DNA of 64,000 nt, taken from Nocardia carnea. GTDB taxonomy: Bacteria; Actinomycetota; Actinomycetes; Mycobacteriales; Mycobacteriaceae. Made by a program: the position numbers and the translations under genes. The notes below the pieces were generated by a model that did not search any database, was not told the DNA's origin, and saw nothing but the letters and a program-made list of their open reading frames with translations. Numbering within the stretch: position 1 is the stretch's first letter; every line of letters begins with the position of its first letter. Where the stretch lies: NCBI RefSeq assembly GCF_029868325.1, contig NZ_JARWNW010000233.1, forward strand, positions 1-64,000, read 5' to 3'. Shown here one piece after another: positions 23,166 to 31,914 of the stretch.

Positions 23166-23843
23166 TCAGGTGAGTGTGTCGAGCCATCCGGTGTCGATAT
23201 CACCCGGCCGGTCGGCGTAGGCGGCGGCAGCGGTTTGCAGGATCAGCGCCGCGGCGGCCGCGCCCGGGTCCAGTACGCCCCGCGCGACCTCGCCCACATA
23301 GCTGGCGCGGCCGCGTTTGGCGACCAGGGATGCGGTGCCCGCCGCGCCCTGTACCGCGGCGTCGGCGGCAGCGGCGAGCGCTTCGCCGGGGTCCCCGGCC
23401 GCCGCGACTCGGGCGGCAAGCGTTTCGGCGGCCGGGGCCAAGGCGTCGACCATCGTCTTGTGCCCGACCTCGGCATTCCCGTACCGCTGCACCGTAGCGA
23501 GCCCCGCGCTCAGGCCGCGGGAGAACTCCACCGGGCTGGGTTCCGAATCGCTTGTGCAGCGGGCGAGTTCACGGAAGAACATGCCGAACAGCGGTCCGCT
23601 CGTTCCGCCGGTGCCGAGGAAACCCCGGGATACCGCGGTCAGCCACGCGGTATATGAGGCGGGTGGTTCGGCGTCGATATTCGTGCGGGCCCGGCGCAGG
23701 GCGGCGGCGATATTGGCCCCGAAATCGCCGTCACCGGCGCGGCGATCCAGATCCGCGAGGGCCTCGGTGCGGTCGAGGAACGCCGCGAACATCGTGTTCA
23801 CCCAGCGTTCGCCGAATCCGGCCGGCAGTGCTGCGTCGTTCAT
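23166..23843 (-). CDS. dhaL: Dihydroxyacetone kinase ADP/ATP-binding subunit DhaL
   Basis: A 225-residue DhaL subunit. The nucleotide-Mg site is seen as DLDRRAGDGDFGANIA near residues 32-47, followed by GGTSGPLFGMFF and the GHKTMVDALAPA segment. It follows dhaK by only 12 nt on the same strand. DhaL phosphorylates dihydroxyacetone bound to DhaK; in PTS-type systems DhaM rephosphorylates the nucleotide held by DhaL. No dhaM is in the window, so either it lies elsewhere or this pair uses ATP directly. Confidence 0.9.
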   Translation of the reverse strand: MNDAALPAGFGERWVNTMFAAFLDRTEALADLDRRAGDGDFGANIAAALRRARTNIDAEPPASYTAWLTAVSRGFLGTGGTSGPLFGMFFRELARCTSDSEPSPVEFSRGLSAGLATVQRYGNAEVGHKTMVDALAPAAETLAARVAAAGDPGEALAAAADAAVQGAAGTASLVAKRGRASYVGEVARGVLDPGAAAAALILQTAAAAYADRPGDIDTGWLDTLT

Positions 23844-23855
23844 GGGCGGGCTCCT

Positions 23856-24851
23856 TCACCAGGTCAGGGCCGGGGTGCGCACGGGCGCATCCCACAGCGG
23901 AAGCAGATCGGCATCGGCGGGCAGCAGGGTGACCGAGACGCCGACCATATCGAGCGAGGTCACATAGCTGCCGGCGAGCGAACGGGCGACGGCGATGCCC
24001 TGTCCGGCGAGCCGGTGGTGCACCGCGCGGGCCGCGATCGACAGTTCGATGGGGTAGGCGCCGCCGAGACCGTTGACGATCGCGATCACCGCGGACCCGC
24101 GTGTGCAGCCGAGTTCGGCGACCAGCGGGTCGACCAGCTGCGCGAGCAGCGTATCCGCGTCGGCGAACGGGACCCGGCCGGTACCGCGCTCGCCGTGGAT
24201 TCCCACCCCCAGTTCGACTTCGGCGGGATCGAGCGTGAACGCGGGGTTCGTCTCGCCGGGATGCGTGCCCGCGCTCAGCGCGAAACTCAGGGTGCGCGCG
24301 TTCCGTGCGACGCGGCGGCCGTATTCGGCGACCGTGTGCAGATCCGCACCCGCTTCCGCGCTCGCCCCGCAGATCTTCTCGACCGCGAGAACGGCCGCGG
24401 TGCCGCGGCGGCCCGGCCCGTCCTCGCTCTGCGTCGCCAGATCGTCGTCCACCAGCACGGTTTCGGTCGCGACCGCGTTATCGTCGCCGGCGAGTTCACC
24501 GGCGATCCGGAAGTTGAGCACATCGCCGGTGTAGTTCTTCACGATCTGGACGACACCACGCCCGGAATCGGCCGCGACCGTGCCCTCGTGCACCTGCAGC
24601 GCGGTCGGGCTGGCGAAAACCGCGCCCGGTACGGCCACGTCGAGCATGCCGCTGCCGACGAAACCGGCGTGCAGCGGTTCGTGCCCGGACCCACCGCCGG
24701 ATACGAGTCCGACCTTGTCGCGCGCCGGAGTGGCCCGGGTGACGAGGCCGCGTTCGCGGTCGTAGGCGATGAGCGTGGGATTGGTCAGGGCGAGCCCTTC
24801 CAACGCCTCCTCGGGAGCGTTTTCGGGCAGGTTGAGAATCTGTCGGCGCAC
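23856..24851 (-). CDS. dhaK: Dihydroxyacetone kinase substrate-binding subunit DhaK
   Basis: A 331-residue DhaK. GTG 24851 is preceded by AAGGAG. VGLVSGGGSGHEPLHAGFVGSGMLDVAVPG carries the substrate-contact region, VKNYTGDVLNF the phosphate loop, and VGIHGERG the His that forms the hemiaminal bond with dihydroxyacetone. The subunit is full length. It is the first gene of a dhaKL pair that converts dihydroxyacetone to dihydroxyacetone phosphate for glycolysis. Confidence 0.92.
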   Translation of the reverse strand: MRRQILNLPENAPEEALEGLALTNPTLIAYDRERGLVTRATPARDKVGLVSGGGSGHEPLHAGFVGSGMLDVAVPGAVFASPTALQVHEGTVAADSGRGVVQIVKNYTGDVLNFRIAGELAGDDNAVATETVLVDDDLATQSEDGPGRRGTAAVLAVEKICGASAEAGADLHTVAEYGRRVARNARTLSFALSAGTHPGETNPAFTLDPAEVELGVGIHGERGTGRVPFADADTLLAQLVDPLVAELGCTRGSAVIAIVNGLGGAYPIELSIAARAVHHRLAGQGIAVARSLAGSYVTSLDMVGVSVTLLPADADLLPLWDAPVRTPALTW

Positions 24852-25093
24852 GGATGCTCCTTCGGATCGGCTCCGATCGATGCTAGTTCAGGGGCAGCGG
24901 CCGAACCTGTTGCCGTTCGGCTGCGCCGGCGCCCAGGCGTGGGCGTCGGCGGGTCGAGCAGACCTCGTCCCCGGGCGCACCCGCTGTTTAGTTGCCGGCT
25001 CAGCGGTAATGCCGACGGCACGGGGCCGGTGGCTGCTCGCCTGGGGTTGGGCGAGTACCGCCGGTCGTCGAACGCGATGGACGGAGGACGCCT

Positions 25094-25165
25094 ATGCCTG
25101 AACCCGGCGCTCACCACGATCCCCCGCGGCCCGTCCGGGCACGTATATGGGCAGGCAGCCCATGA
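25094..25165 (+). CDS. Possible 23-residue leader ORF coupled to the next gene
   Basis: A short frame beginning at ATG 25094 has the best ribosome site of the area (ACGGAGGA at 25081-25088). Its TGA overlaps the ATG of the alpha/beta hydrolase in an ATGA arrangement at 25162-25165, which would allow translational coupling. Alternatively the hydrolase N-terminus is frameshifted. The peptide is Pro/Arg-rich and has no recognisable family. Confidence 0.4.
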   Translation: MPEPGAHHDPPRPVRARIWAGSP

Positions 25166-26121
25166 TCTCGTGGCGTGCGCGGGCGCTGTTCGCCCGGATG
25201 TGGTTGCGGCGGAACAAACGGTTCTACGCCGATCCTGGGGCCATGCGCGACGGCCTACCCCGGCACCAGGAACCGAAACGGGCCCGGCCCCCGCGGCGTA
25301 TCACGGCGAAATACCACGTGACCTGCGAGGAAGTCGACGGCCGCCCGGTCTATACCCTCACACCACCCGGTGGGCCGACTTCGCCCTGGCATATCTTCCA
25401 TATGCACGGCGGTGGTTTCGTGGAATCGCCCGAACCGCATCATTGGCGGTTCGCGGGCCGGATCGTCGCACGGACCGGATGCACCTACACCCTGCCGATG
25501 TATCCGCTGGCGCCCGAGAACGATTACCGGACAATCATTCCGATGGTCGAGCGCGCCTACGATCGGGTGACCCGGGAGACCGCACCCGCCAACCGTATCG
25601 TTTTCGGTGATTCGGCCGGCGGCACGCTCGCCCTCACTCTGGCCCGCCACCTGTACGAACGCGGACACCCGCAACCGCGGGCCCTGGCGTTGTTCTCCCC
25701 GTGGATCGATCTGGCCACCGACGACCCGCTGTCGCTCGCCATCGACGACCGCGACCCGGAACTCGGCGTCTCCGGTTTGAAGCAGGCCGGGCGATGGTTC
25801 GCGGCGGACCGGGCCTTGGATGACCCGCACATCAGTCCGGCATTCGCCGATCTCACCGGCCTCGCGCCGACCGTCGTCTTCATCGGCCACCGCGACATCC
25901 TGTTACCCGACGCCCGCCGCGTAGCCGAACTCGGCGATGCGGCCGGAGTCCCGGTCGAACTGCACGAATACCCCGGGATGTTCCACAACTGGATCATGAA
26001 ACGAATTCCGGAGGCCCGGCAGGCGACCGGCGAACTGCTGCACTTCCTGCGAACAGTGCCCACCGCACTCCCGGCGAACAGCGAAGGAGGACTCGGCAAT
26101 GATCGTGCGGACAACCCGTGA
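25162..26121 (+). CDS. HSL-type alpha/beta hydrolase
   Basis: A 319-residue hydrolase of the hormone-sensitive-lipase type. The oxyanion motif HMHGGGFVESP and nucleophile elbow FGDSAGGTLAL are clear; the acid is probably in VVFIGHRDILLPDA and the His in YPGMFHNWIM. The substrate is likely a short-chain ester or lactone. I chose ATG 25162 because it overlaps the stop of a well-translated 23-codon frame; an in-frame ATG at 25147 adds five residues. The 3' end overlaps the start of the ectoine-synthase-like gene by 23 bp, so the two are co-transcribed. Confidence 0.82.
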   Translation: MISWRARALFARMWLRRNKRFYADPGAMRDGLPRHQEPKRARPPRRITAKYHVTCEEVDGRPVYTLTPPGGPTSPWHIFHMHGGGFVESPEPHHWRFAGRIVARTGCTYTLPMYPLAPENDYRTIIPMVERAYDRVTRETAPANRIVFGDSAGGTLALTLARHLYERGHPQPRALALFSPWIDLATDDPLSLAIDDRDPELGVSGLKQAGRWFAADRALDDPHISPAFADLTGLAPTVVFIGHRDILLPDARRVAELGDAAGVPVELHEYPGMFHNWIMKRIPEARQATGELLHFLRTVPTALPANSEGGLGNDRADNP

Positions 26122-26449
26122 CATCACCGGAACCGATCGGCAGGTCGATACCGATCACTGGACCTCGAAAAGGATCGTCCTGTCCGACGACGAGGTCGGC
26201 TTCTCGTATCACGAGACCACCGTCGCCGCGGGTACCGAGACCCCGCTGCACTATCCCGACTACATCGAAGCCGTCTGGCTCATCGAAGGCCACGGCCACC
26301 TGATCGACCGGGACAACGCAACTACCCATACGCTCGCCCCCGGCACCATGTACCTGCTCGACGGGCATGAGCGCCACACCATCATCGCCGACACCCAGTT
26401 GCGGATGTACTGCGTGTTCACTCCCGCGGTACCGCCCGGCAGCGACTGA
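26099..26449 (+). CDS. ectC: Solitary ectoine synthase (EctC)
   Basis: A 116-residue cupin that aligns from the first residue with EctC: MIVRTTRDITGTDR, TSKRIVLSDDEVGFSYHETTVAAGTE, LHYPDYIEAVWLIEGHG, APGTMYLLDGHERHT. The iron ligands known from Sphingopyxis EctC are all present at matching positions: E57, Y85 and H93. EctC closes N-gamma-acetyl-diaminobutyrate to ectoine. It is ~12 residues shorter at the C-terminus than usual. AAGGAGG lies inside the upstream hydrolase gene. No ectA, ectB or ectD is present, so it must act on imported or otherwise made precursor, or have another role. Confidence 0.88.
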   Translation: MIVRTTRDITGTDRQVDTDHWTSKRIVLSDDEVGFSYHETTVAAGTETPLHYPDYIEAVWLIEGHGHLIDRDNATTHTLAPGTMYLLDGHERHTIIADTQLRMYCVFTPAVPPGSD

Positions 26450-26546
26450 AACGGCGAATCGGATCGGCCGGTCCGGTGGCGGTGGCCCGGTCGGGAGCAC
26501 ATCAGCCGCGAGGCACACCGGACTTGCCCGGCCGGGATCGGCGCTG

Positions 26547-27791
26547 TCAGGCGGGGAAGGGCGGTGACGGCGGGAACTTCACCGGCAATGTGGTGAGCGA
26601 CCGGTGGAAGGGGCCCGGGCGCCAGTCCGGTCCGTCGGGCATATCCACTTCCATCTCCGGCAGGGCGTCGAGCAGCTGATCGATCGCCTCCTGGGCCACC
26701 AGATATGCCGGGGTCTGCGCGGGGCAACTGCGCTGGCCCAGCCCCCAGGAAAGATGCGAGCGGTTACCGCGGTGATCGTCGGACCGGATCGCCGGATCGT
26801 GGTTGCAGGCAGCGATACTGATGACCACCGGCTGGTGGGCGGGTAGCCAGACATCGTCGATCAGGATCGGCTGCCGCGGATAGGTGATGAGGAAGTTCGC
26901 CATCGGCGGGTTGTCGAACAGGACCTCGTCGAGGGCATCGCGAGTGGACAGGCTGCCGCCCAGCACGCTGCCGCCCAGACGATCCTCGGTGAGGATCAGC
27001 AGCAGGGTATTGGCGATCAGGTTCTGCTGGAGTTCGATGACCGCGCCGTACAGGCCGGCCAGCTGGTGCACCATCTCTTCTTCGTCGAGCCCCGACTCGT
27101 GCTGTAGTAGCCGCGTGGTCACATCGTCGCCGGGGTTCGAGCGTTTGTAGGCGACCAGTTCGGCCAGGGCCGCATTGATCATCCGGTTGGCCTCACCGGC
27201 GTCGGCACCTTCGAACATGGCGGCCATCCCGGCGGAAACCCGCTGCCCGATCTCCGGCGGGCAGCCGAGCAACGTATTGCAGACCCCGAAGGTCAACGGA
27301 AACGCGTATTGGAGGAGCAGATCGGCGCTGCCCGTTTCGCAGAAGGAGTTGATCAACGGGGTCGCGAGGCCGGATACCGCCGTGCGCAGCCCGTGCAGAT
27401 CCACATCCGTGAGAGCCGTGAGATTGGCCGACCGGTAGCGCCGGAACGCCTCGCCGGTGCTGCGGGCGGGGACGGGCCGCCACTCCATGATCGGCAGGAC
27501 CGGGCAGTCGGCGGGCATATCCTTCTGCCAGGTGCGCGGATCGGCCGGAAAATGTTCGTGATCGTTGAGGATGCGCACCGCCACCGCGTGTTCGATCACC
27601 AGCGTCGCGGGCACACCGGGAGCCAGATCGACCGGCACCATAGACCGATGCGTGCGGCGCATCTGCCCGTACACCCGGTGCGGGTTCTCGGCGAACTCGG
27701 GCGCGTACAGCGGGAACCGGGGGCCACCGTCGGCGACCGGGGAACCGTGTACTGGGCGGGCGGCGGGGGCATCGAACTGTCGGGTTGTCAA
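26547..27791 (-). CDS. Cytochrome P450
   Basis: A ~414-residue P450. The heme loop WGLGQRSCPAQT holds the proximal Cys. The I-helix region (LAGLYGAVIELQQNLIANTLLLIL) lacks the usual acidic-Thr pair: it reads GAVIELQQN. The ETLR-type K-helix motif is replaced by DALDEVLFDNPPMANFLITYPRQP. Both deviations occur in an actinobacterial P450 subgroup that often carries ...IEPQQNLIANTL. I chose TTG 27791 (TATGGAG upstream, then MTTRQ...); ATG 27875 would add 28 residues. The gene is divergent from a methyltransferase and has no ferredoxin beside it, so redox partners must be encoded elsewhere. Substrate unknown. Confidence 0.85.
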   Translation of the reverse strand: MTTRQFDAPAARPVHGSPVADGGPRFPLYAPEFAENPHRVYGQMRRTHRSMVPVDLAPGVPATLVIEHAVAVRILNDHEHFPADPRTWQKDMPADCPVLPIMEWRPVPARSTGEAFRRYRSANLTALTDVDLHGLRTAVSGLATPLINSFCETGSADLLLQYAFPLTFGVCNTLLGCPPEIGQRVSAGMAAMFEGADAGEANRMINAALAELVAYKRSNPGDDVTTRLLQHESGLDEEEMVHQLAGLYGAVIELQQNLIANTLLLILTEDRLGGSVLGGSLSTRDALDEVLFDNPPMANFLITYPRQPILIDDVWLPAHQPVVISIAACNHDPAIRSDDHRGNRSHLSWGLGQRSCPAQTPAYLVAQEAIDQLLDALPEMEVDMPDGPDWRPGPFHRSLTTLPVKFPPSPPFPA

Positions 27792-28231
27792 AAGGGCTCC
27801 ATACTGTTTCGGGCTGTGGGCCGGGGTCTCCCGTGTCCCGGCCCCGATATGGAACACTACGCGATTGATGCACATATTGTGTTGCGCCTCAGCGGGTTTA
27901 CCCGAAATGTCGCATCCACGTCACAACGTTCGCCGGGCGGCGAACAGATGCCTCCGGCCCGGCGCGCGATCGGACCGCTGAGGGCGTGAATGTCCGGTGC
28001 GCGGGCAGCGGACGGCTGCGCCCGGCCACCGGCGGCGCTGAAACCTCGATCGCGGCCCGTGTGGTCCACACGCCGCGGGCATTGTGGTCCGCCGCATCGA
28101 GGCCGACAATGGGACGGTCCGGTAGCGATCCGACCGGGTGTTTCGACAACCGCACGGACGGCCGCGAGAAGTGTTTCTCCGGAGGGCGCGACATGCCGTG
28201 AAATCTGCAGTTCCGATGTGAGGAGCAGGCG
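27792..28231. other. Divergent intergenic region, no gene seen
   Basis: The 440 bp between the P450 and methyltransferase genes hold the possible longer P450 N-terminus (to 27875) and the GAGGAG ribosome site of the methyltransferase at ~28216. I see no clear operator, RNA or other reading frame with actinobacterial codon bias. Confidence 0.35.
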
Positions 28232-29047
28232 ATGACGCAGTCCGCAACCGGAGACCTGAAAACCAAGCACAGAGCCATCTGGGCGTCCGGTGACTACTCC
28301 CGGGTCGCCGACGACGTGATACCAGGCCTGGGGGAGCGCCTCGTCCGCGCCACACCGATCGGGCCGGGTACCAAGGTGCTGGATATCGCGGCCGGAACAG
28401 GGAACGCCGCCGTACCGGCCGCCGCGGCGGGGGCAGACGTGGTGGCCGGTGATCTCACCCCCGAATTGTTCGAGGCCGGCCGCCGCAACGCCGCGGCAGC
28501 CGGGGTGCAGCTGCGCTGGGAACAGGCGGATGCGGAAGCGCTGCCCTATGCCGACGGCGAATTCGATGTGGTGATCTCGTGTGTGGGGATCATGTTCGCA
28601 CCGTTCCACCGTGCCGCCGCCGACGAACTGGTCAGGGTTACCAGAAGTGGTGGTTCGATCGGGTTGGTGAACTGGACGCCCACCGGGTTCATCGGGCAGA
28701 TGTTCGCCGCCATGAAACCGTTCGCCCCGCCGCCGCCCGCGGGTGCGCAACCGCCGCCGCTGTGGGGATCGGAGGAGCATGTCGCCGCGCTGCTCGGCGA
28801 CCGGGTCGATGGGCTGGAGATGCGCCGCGAGCACGCCGTCGTGGACTGCTTTGCCGACGCCGATGCGTTCCGTACCTTCTTCAAGACCAACTACGGGCCC
28901 ACCATCGCGGTCTACAAGTCCTTGGCCGGTGATCCGGAACGCACCGGGCAGCTGGACCGTGATCTCACCGATCTCGCGGTCGCGCACGATCTCGGCGGTG
29001 GGCGGATGGAATGGGAGTATCTGCTGGTCACAGCGCGGCGGGCATGA
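28232..29047 (+). CDS. Class I SAM-dependent methyltransferase
   Basis: A 271-residue methyltransferase. Motif I is VLDIAAGTGNAAVPAAAAGADVVAGDLTP, motif II QADAEALPYADGEFDVVISCVGIMFAP, and DELVRVTRSGGSIGLVNWTP follows, all typical of UbiE/UbiG-like enzymes. The C-terminal half has a cap region with FADADAFRTFFKTNYGPTIAVYKS. ATG 28232 is preceded by GAGGAGCAGGCG. The substrate is unknown. Its last codons include a 16-bp sequence that recurs just downstream. Confidence 0.82.
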   Translation: MTQSATGDLKTKHRAIWASGDYSRVADDVIPGLGERLVRATPIGPGTKVLDIAAGTGNAAVPAAAAGADVVAGDLTPELFEAGRRNAAAAGVQLRWEQADAEALPYADGEFDVVISCVGIMFAPFHRAAADELVRVTRSGGSIGLVNWTPTGFIGQMFAAMKPFAPPPPAGAQPPPLWGSEEHVAALLGDRVDGLEMRREHAVVDCFADADAFRTFFKTNYGPTIAVYKSLAGDPERTGQLDRDLTDLAVAHDLGGGRMEWEYLLVTARRA

Positions 29048-29083
29048 CCGGAACCGCGCAACGGCACCTGCTGGTCACAGCGC
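29021..29083. repeat. 16-bp direct repeat at gene end
   Basis: CTGCTGGTCACAGCGC occurs at 29021-29036, inside the last codons of the methyltransferase, and again at 29068-29083 after the stop codon, each followed by a near-identical RGCG. It looks like a short tandem duplication of the gene end. Confidence 0.6.
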
Positions 29084-29278
29084 AGCGTAATTACCTGCAC
29101 AGCACAGCGAACCTGATGGACACGGTGCGGCGGGCCTGACACGTCCACGGCGCTGTGGATCCGGTGGACACGGCGCAGCCGACCGGTGGGGACGGCCCGC
29201 CGGCTCGGTGCGGGGACTTTCCCGGGTGCCGTCGGCGTTGTACACGGAACGCATAATGTGGGGGACGAAGGAGGAAGC

Positions 29279-29788
29279 GTGACCGAAACGCGTAAGGCGA
29301 TCCTGGCCGGTGGGTGCTTCTGGGGTATGCAGGAGCTGATCCGTAAGCAACCGGGGGTCCTCGGCACCCGGGTCGGGTACACCGGCGGGCAGAATGATCA
29401 TCCCACCTACCGCAACCATCCCGGCCATGCCGAGGCGGTGGAGATCGTCTACGACCCGGCGCAGACCGACTACCGGGCGCTGCTGGAATTCTTCTTCCAG
29501 ATCCACGATCCGACGACGAAGGATCGCCAGGGCAACGATATCGGCACCAGCTACCGCTCCGAGATCTTCTATCTCGACGACGAGCAGAAGCGGGTCGCGC
29601 TCGAAACGATCGCCGATGTCGACGATTCCGGGCTGTGGCCGGGCAAGGTCGTCACCGAGGTATCGCCGGCGCCCGAGTTCTGGGAGGCCGAACCCGAGCA
29701 CCAGGACTACCTGCAGACTTTCCCGAACGGCTACACCTGCCATTTCCCGCGACCCGGCTGGAAACTGCCGCGGCGGACCTCGGCATAG
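29279..29788 (+). CDS. msrA: Peptide-methionine (S)-S-oxide reductase MsrA
   Basis: A 169-residue MsrA. The catalytic motif [10 protein letters not shown] is at residues ~12-21, and [23 protein letters not shown] and [25 protein letters not shown] follow as in the family. GTG 29279 is preceded by GAAGGAGGAAGC. It repairs methionine-S-sulfoxide in oxidised proteins using thioredoxin. It is full length, stands between a methyltransferase and the PAP2-kinase fusion, and has no msrB beside it. Confidence 0.94.
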   Translation: MTETRKAILAGGCFWGMQELIRKQPGVLGTRVGYTGGQNDHPTYRNHPGHAEAVEIVYDPAQTDYRALLEFFFQIHDPTTKDRQGNDIGTSYRSEIFYLDDEQKRVALETIADVDDSGLWPGKVVTEVSPAPEFWEAEPEHQDYLQTFPNGYTCHFPRPGWKLPRRTSA

Positions 29789-29865
29789 GTGGGGCCCGAG
29801 TTCCGGTGCAAGACCGGTGAATCCGCGGGTTCCGCGTGGAGTCGCGGGGGCGGGCATGCGCTGGG

Positions 29866-29871
29866 TAGTGT
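29866..29871 (+). promoter_or_regulatory. -10 hexamer TAGTGT, leaderless start
   Basis: TAGTGT lies 7 nt before GTG 29879 with no Shine-Dalgarno sequence, supporting this start and leaderless translation. Confidence 0.5.
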
Positions 29872-29878
29872 CGGTCGG

Positions 29879-31489
29879 GTGAGTAGGTGGACGCGCCGTA
29901 GGTTCCGCAGGATCGGCCGGATCGATCGCGCGGTGGGCGATACGGTGGCGGCACTGCCGGCCTCGAAGGCCGATGCGGGTCTGCTTCGTCTTACGGCGGG
30001 CGCCGATCACGGTGTCCTGTGGATGGCCTGCGCGGCGCTGCTCGCGTCCCGCAGCGGGTCGCCACGGCGGGCCGCGGCGCGGGGGGTCGCCTCGGTGGCC
30101 GGCGCCAGTTTCGTGACGAACGTGGTGCTCAAATCCGTTTTCGCGCGCCGCCGGCCGGCCGCCGAACTGATGCCCGCGCATCGGCGGCTGGTCCCGGCGC
30201 CGACCTCCTCGTCGTTCCCCTCCGGGCACAGCGCCAGCGCGGCCGCGTTCGCTACGGCGGTGGCGATGGAGAGCCCGCGTACCGCGCTGCTGGTGGCGCC
30301 GGTGGCGGCGGCCGTCGCCTACTCGCGGGTGCACACCGGTGTGCACTGGGGCTCGGATGTACTGGTCGGCGCGGCCGTCGGCTCCGGGATCGCCTTGGCC
30401 ACCCGGCGCTGGTGGCCGGTGCGCGAATCCGACGAGGCGCAGGCCGGCATCGTCCCCGAAGTACCCGTTCTCGCGGACGGCAAGGGACTGGTCGTGATGG
30501 TCAACCCGGTCTCCGGGGACGCGAACTACGACCCCACCGACGATATCGCCGCCGCGCTGCCTGCGGCGACGGTACTGCGGACCCGCCCGGATGTGGATTG
30601 CGCCGTGCAGCTGGAACAGGCCGTGGACGCGCAGCGGGAGCAGGTACAGGCGGTCGGCGTGGCCGGCGGTGACGGCACCGTGGCGGCCGTGGCCGCCTTC
30701 GCGCTGCGCAAGGACCTTCCACTGGTCGTGATCCCGACCGGCACACTCAACCATTTCGCCCGCGATCTGGGTGTCTACGATCTGCGTGAAGTGATCGACG
30801 CGACCGGTGTCGGCGAGGCCGTGGCGGTGGATATCGCCGCCGTCGAATTCGGTGACGAAAACGAAACCCGCACAAGGCATCTGATCAATACGTTCAGCCT
30901 CGGTTCCTATCCGGACCTGGTCCGGCTGCGGGAGAAGTGGCAGAAGCGGTGGGGTAAATGGCCGGCCTTCGCCGCGGCGCTCGTGGTCACCCTGCGCCGC
31001 GCCGAACCCATCGAAATCTTCCTGGACGGGCGCTGGCAGCGGGTGTGGTTCCTGTTCGTCGGCAACGGCCCCTACCATCCGCACGGCGCGGTGCCCGCGT
31101 TCCGGGACCGGCTCGACTCCGGCCTGCTGGATGTGCGCTGGCTGCGCGCCGATCTGCGCTGGTCGCGGACACGCGCGGTGGTCGCGCTGGTATCGGCCGC
31201 GATCGGGCACAGCCGGGTGTACGGCGAACGCCAGCTGCCCGAGTTGCATGTGCATCTACCCGAGCCCGAGGCGCTCGCCGCCGACGGTGAGGTGATCGGC
31301 AGCGCGACCCACCTGCGCTTCACGGTGGCCGGGCAACTGGCGGTCTACCGGCGGGACGAATCCAATCCGCTCTGGGCCAACCGCAGCCGCCCGCACCATC
31401 GCCGGGCCCCGTGGTTGCCGGAGGTGTTCCGGGTCCCCATGAGCGGCCGGATCGCCCTGGCTATGCGCGGTTTCGGCGGTTCCGGGTAG
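29879..31489 (+). CDS. PAP2 phosphatase-diacylglycerol/sphingosine kinase fusion
   Basis: A 536-residue bifunctional protein. The N-terminal ~180 residues are a PAP2 phosphatase: KSVFARRRP, SSFPSGHSASA (114-117 PSGH) and SRVHTGVHWGSD. The remaining ~350 residues are a lipid-kinase catalytic domain: VVMVNPVSG (~206-214), VAGGDGTVAAVA (262-), PTGTLNHFARDLG and FLFVGNGPYHPHG. Together they could dephosphorylate and phosphorylate lipid head groups such as phosphatidic acid or isoprenoid phosphates at the membrane. GTG 29879 is set by TAGTGT 7 nt upstream. The stop codon lies only 2 bp from the stop of the convergent VOC gene. Confidence 0.88.
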   Translation: MSRWTRRRFRRIGRIDRAVGDTVAALPASKADAGLLRLTAGADHGVLWMACAALLASRSGSPRRAAARGVASVAGASFVTNVVLKSVFARRRPAAELMPAHRRLVPAPTSSSFPSGHSASAAAFATAVAMESPRTALLVAPVAAAVAYSRVHTGVHWGSDVLVGAAVGSGIALATRRWWPVRESDEAQAGIVPEVPVLADGKGLVVMVNPVSGDANYDPTDDIAAALPAATVLRTRPDVDCAVQLEQAVDAQREQVQAVGVAGGDGTVAAVAAFALRKDLPLVVIPTGTLNHFARDLGVYDLREVIDATGVGEAVAVDIAAVEFGDENETRTRHLINTFSLGSYPDLVRLREKWQKRWGKWPAFAAALVVTLRRAEPIEIFLDGRWQRVWFLFVGNGPYHPHGAVPAFRDRLDSGLLDVRWLRADLRWSRTRAVVALVSAAIGHSRVYGERQLPELHVHLPEPEALAADGEVIGSATHLRFTVAGQLAVYRRDESNPLWANRSRPHHRRAPWLPEVFRVPMSGRIALAMRGFGGSG

Positions 31490-31491
31490 GT

Positions 31492-31914
31492 CTACTGCCC
31501 ACCGAAATCGAACATCCACGGAATGGAGAACCGGTCGGTCATCATCCCGAACAGTTCGGTCCATTCCGTTTTGGCGAGCTGCATATCGACGGTGCCGCCG
31601 ACGGCGAGGGCATCGAACAGTCGTCGCGCCTCGTCCTGATCGCTGAGTTCGAGACAGACCGTGAAGTTCGGGCGCGCGGAGATATCGACGGTCTGCCCGG
31701 GCGGGCAGTCCGAGCCCATCAGGATCTGTTCGACACCGTTGAGCGGCAGCGCCACATGCGCCACCAGGTTCTTGGCCTCGGCGGGCAGGTTTTCGGCCTC
31801 ACCCATATCGCCGAAGCGGATCAGCTGGAGGTCGCCGCCGAATACGGACTGATAGAAGGTGAACGCCTCCTCGGCGTTGCCGTTGAACATGAGGTACGGG
31901 TTGACGGATTTCAT
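31492..31914 (-). CDS. VOC-family (PhnB-like) protein
   Basis: A 140-residue vicinal-oxygen-chelate protein of the PhnB/3-demethylubiquinone-like type: NPYLMFNGNAEEAFTFYQSVFGG, HVALPLNGVEQILMGSD, LSDQDEARRLFDALAVGG and a C-terminal WTELFGMMTDRFSIPWMFDF. Such small dimeric proteins are common and mostly unassigned; some bind metal or act in resistance. GAGAAGGAGATCCGC precedes the ATG. It is convergent with the PAP2-kinase gene with almost no gap. Confidence 0.87.
   Translation of the reverse strand: MKSVNPYLMFNGNAEEAFTFYQSVFGGDLQLIRFGDMGEAENLPAEAKNLVAHVALPLNGVEQILMGSDCPPGQTVDISARPNFTVCLELSDQDEARRLFDALAVGGTVDMQLAKTEWTELFGMMTDRFSIPWMFDFGGQ

Noticed and set aside
29075-31255. A 726-codon minus-strand frame
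   Set aside because: It is antisense to msrA and the PAP2-kinase fusion, both with clear catalytic motifs; its translation is low-complexity Arg/Gly/Pro.
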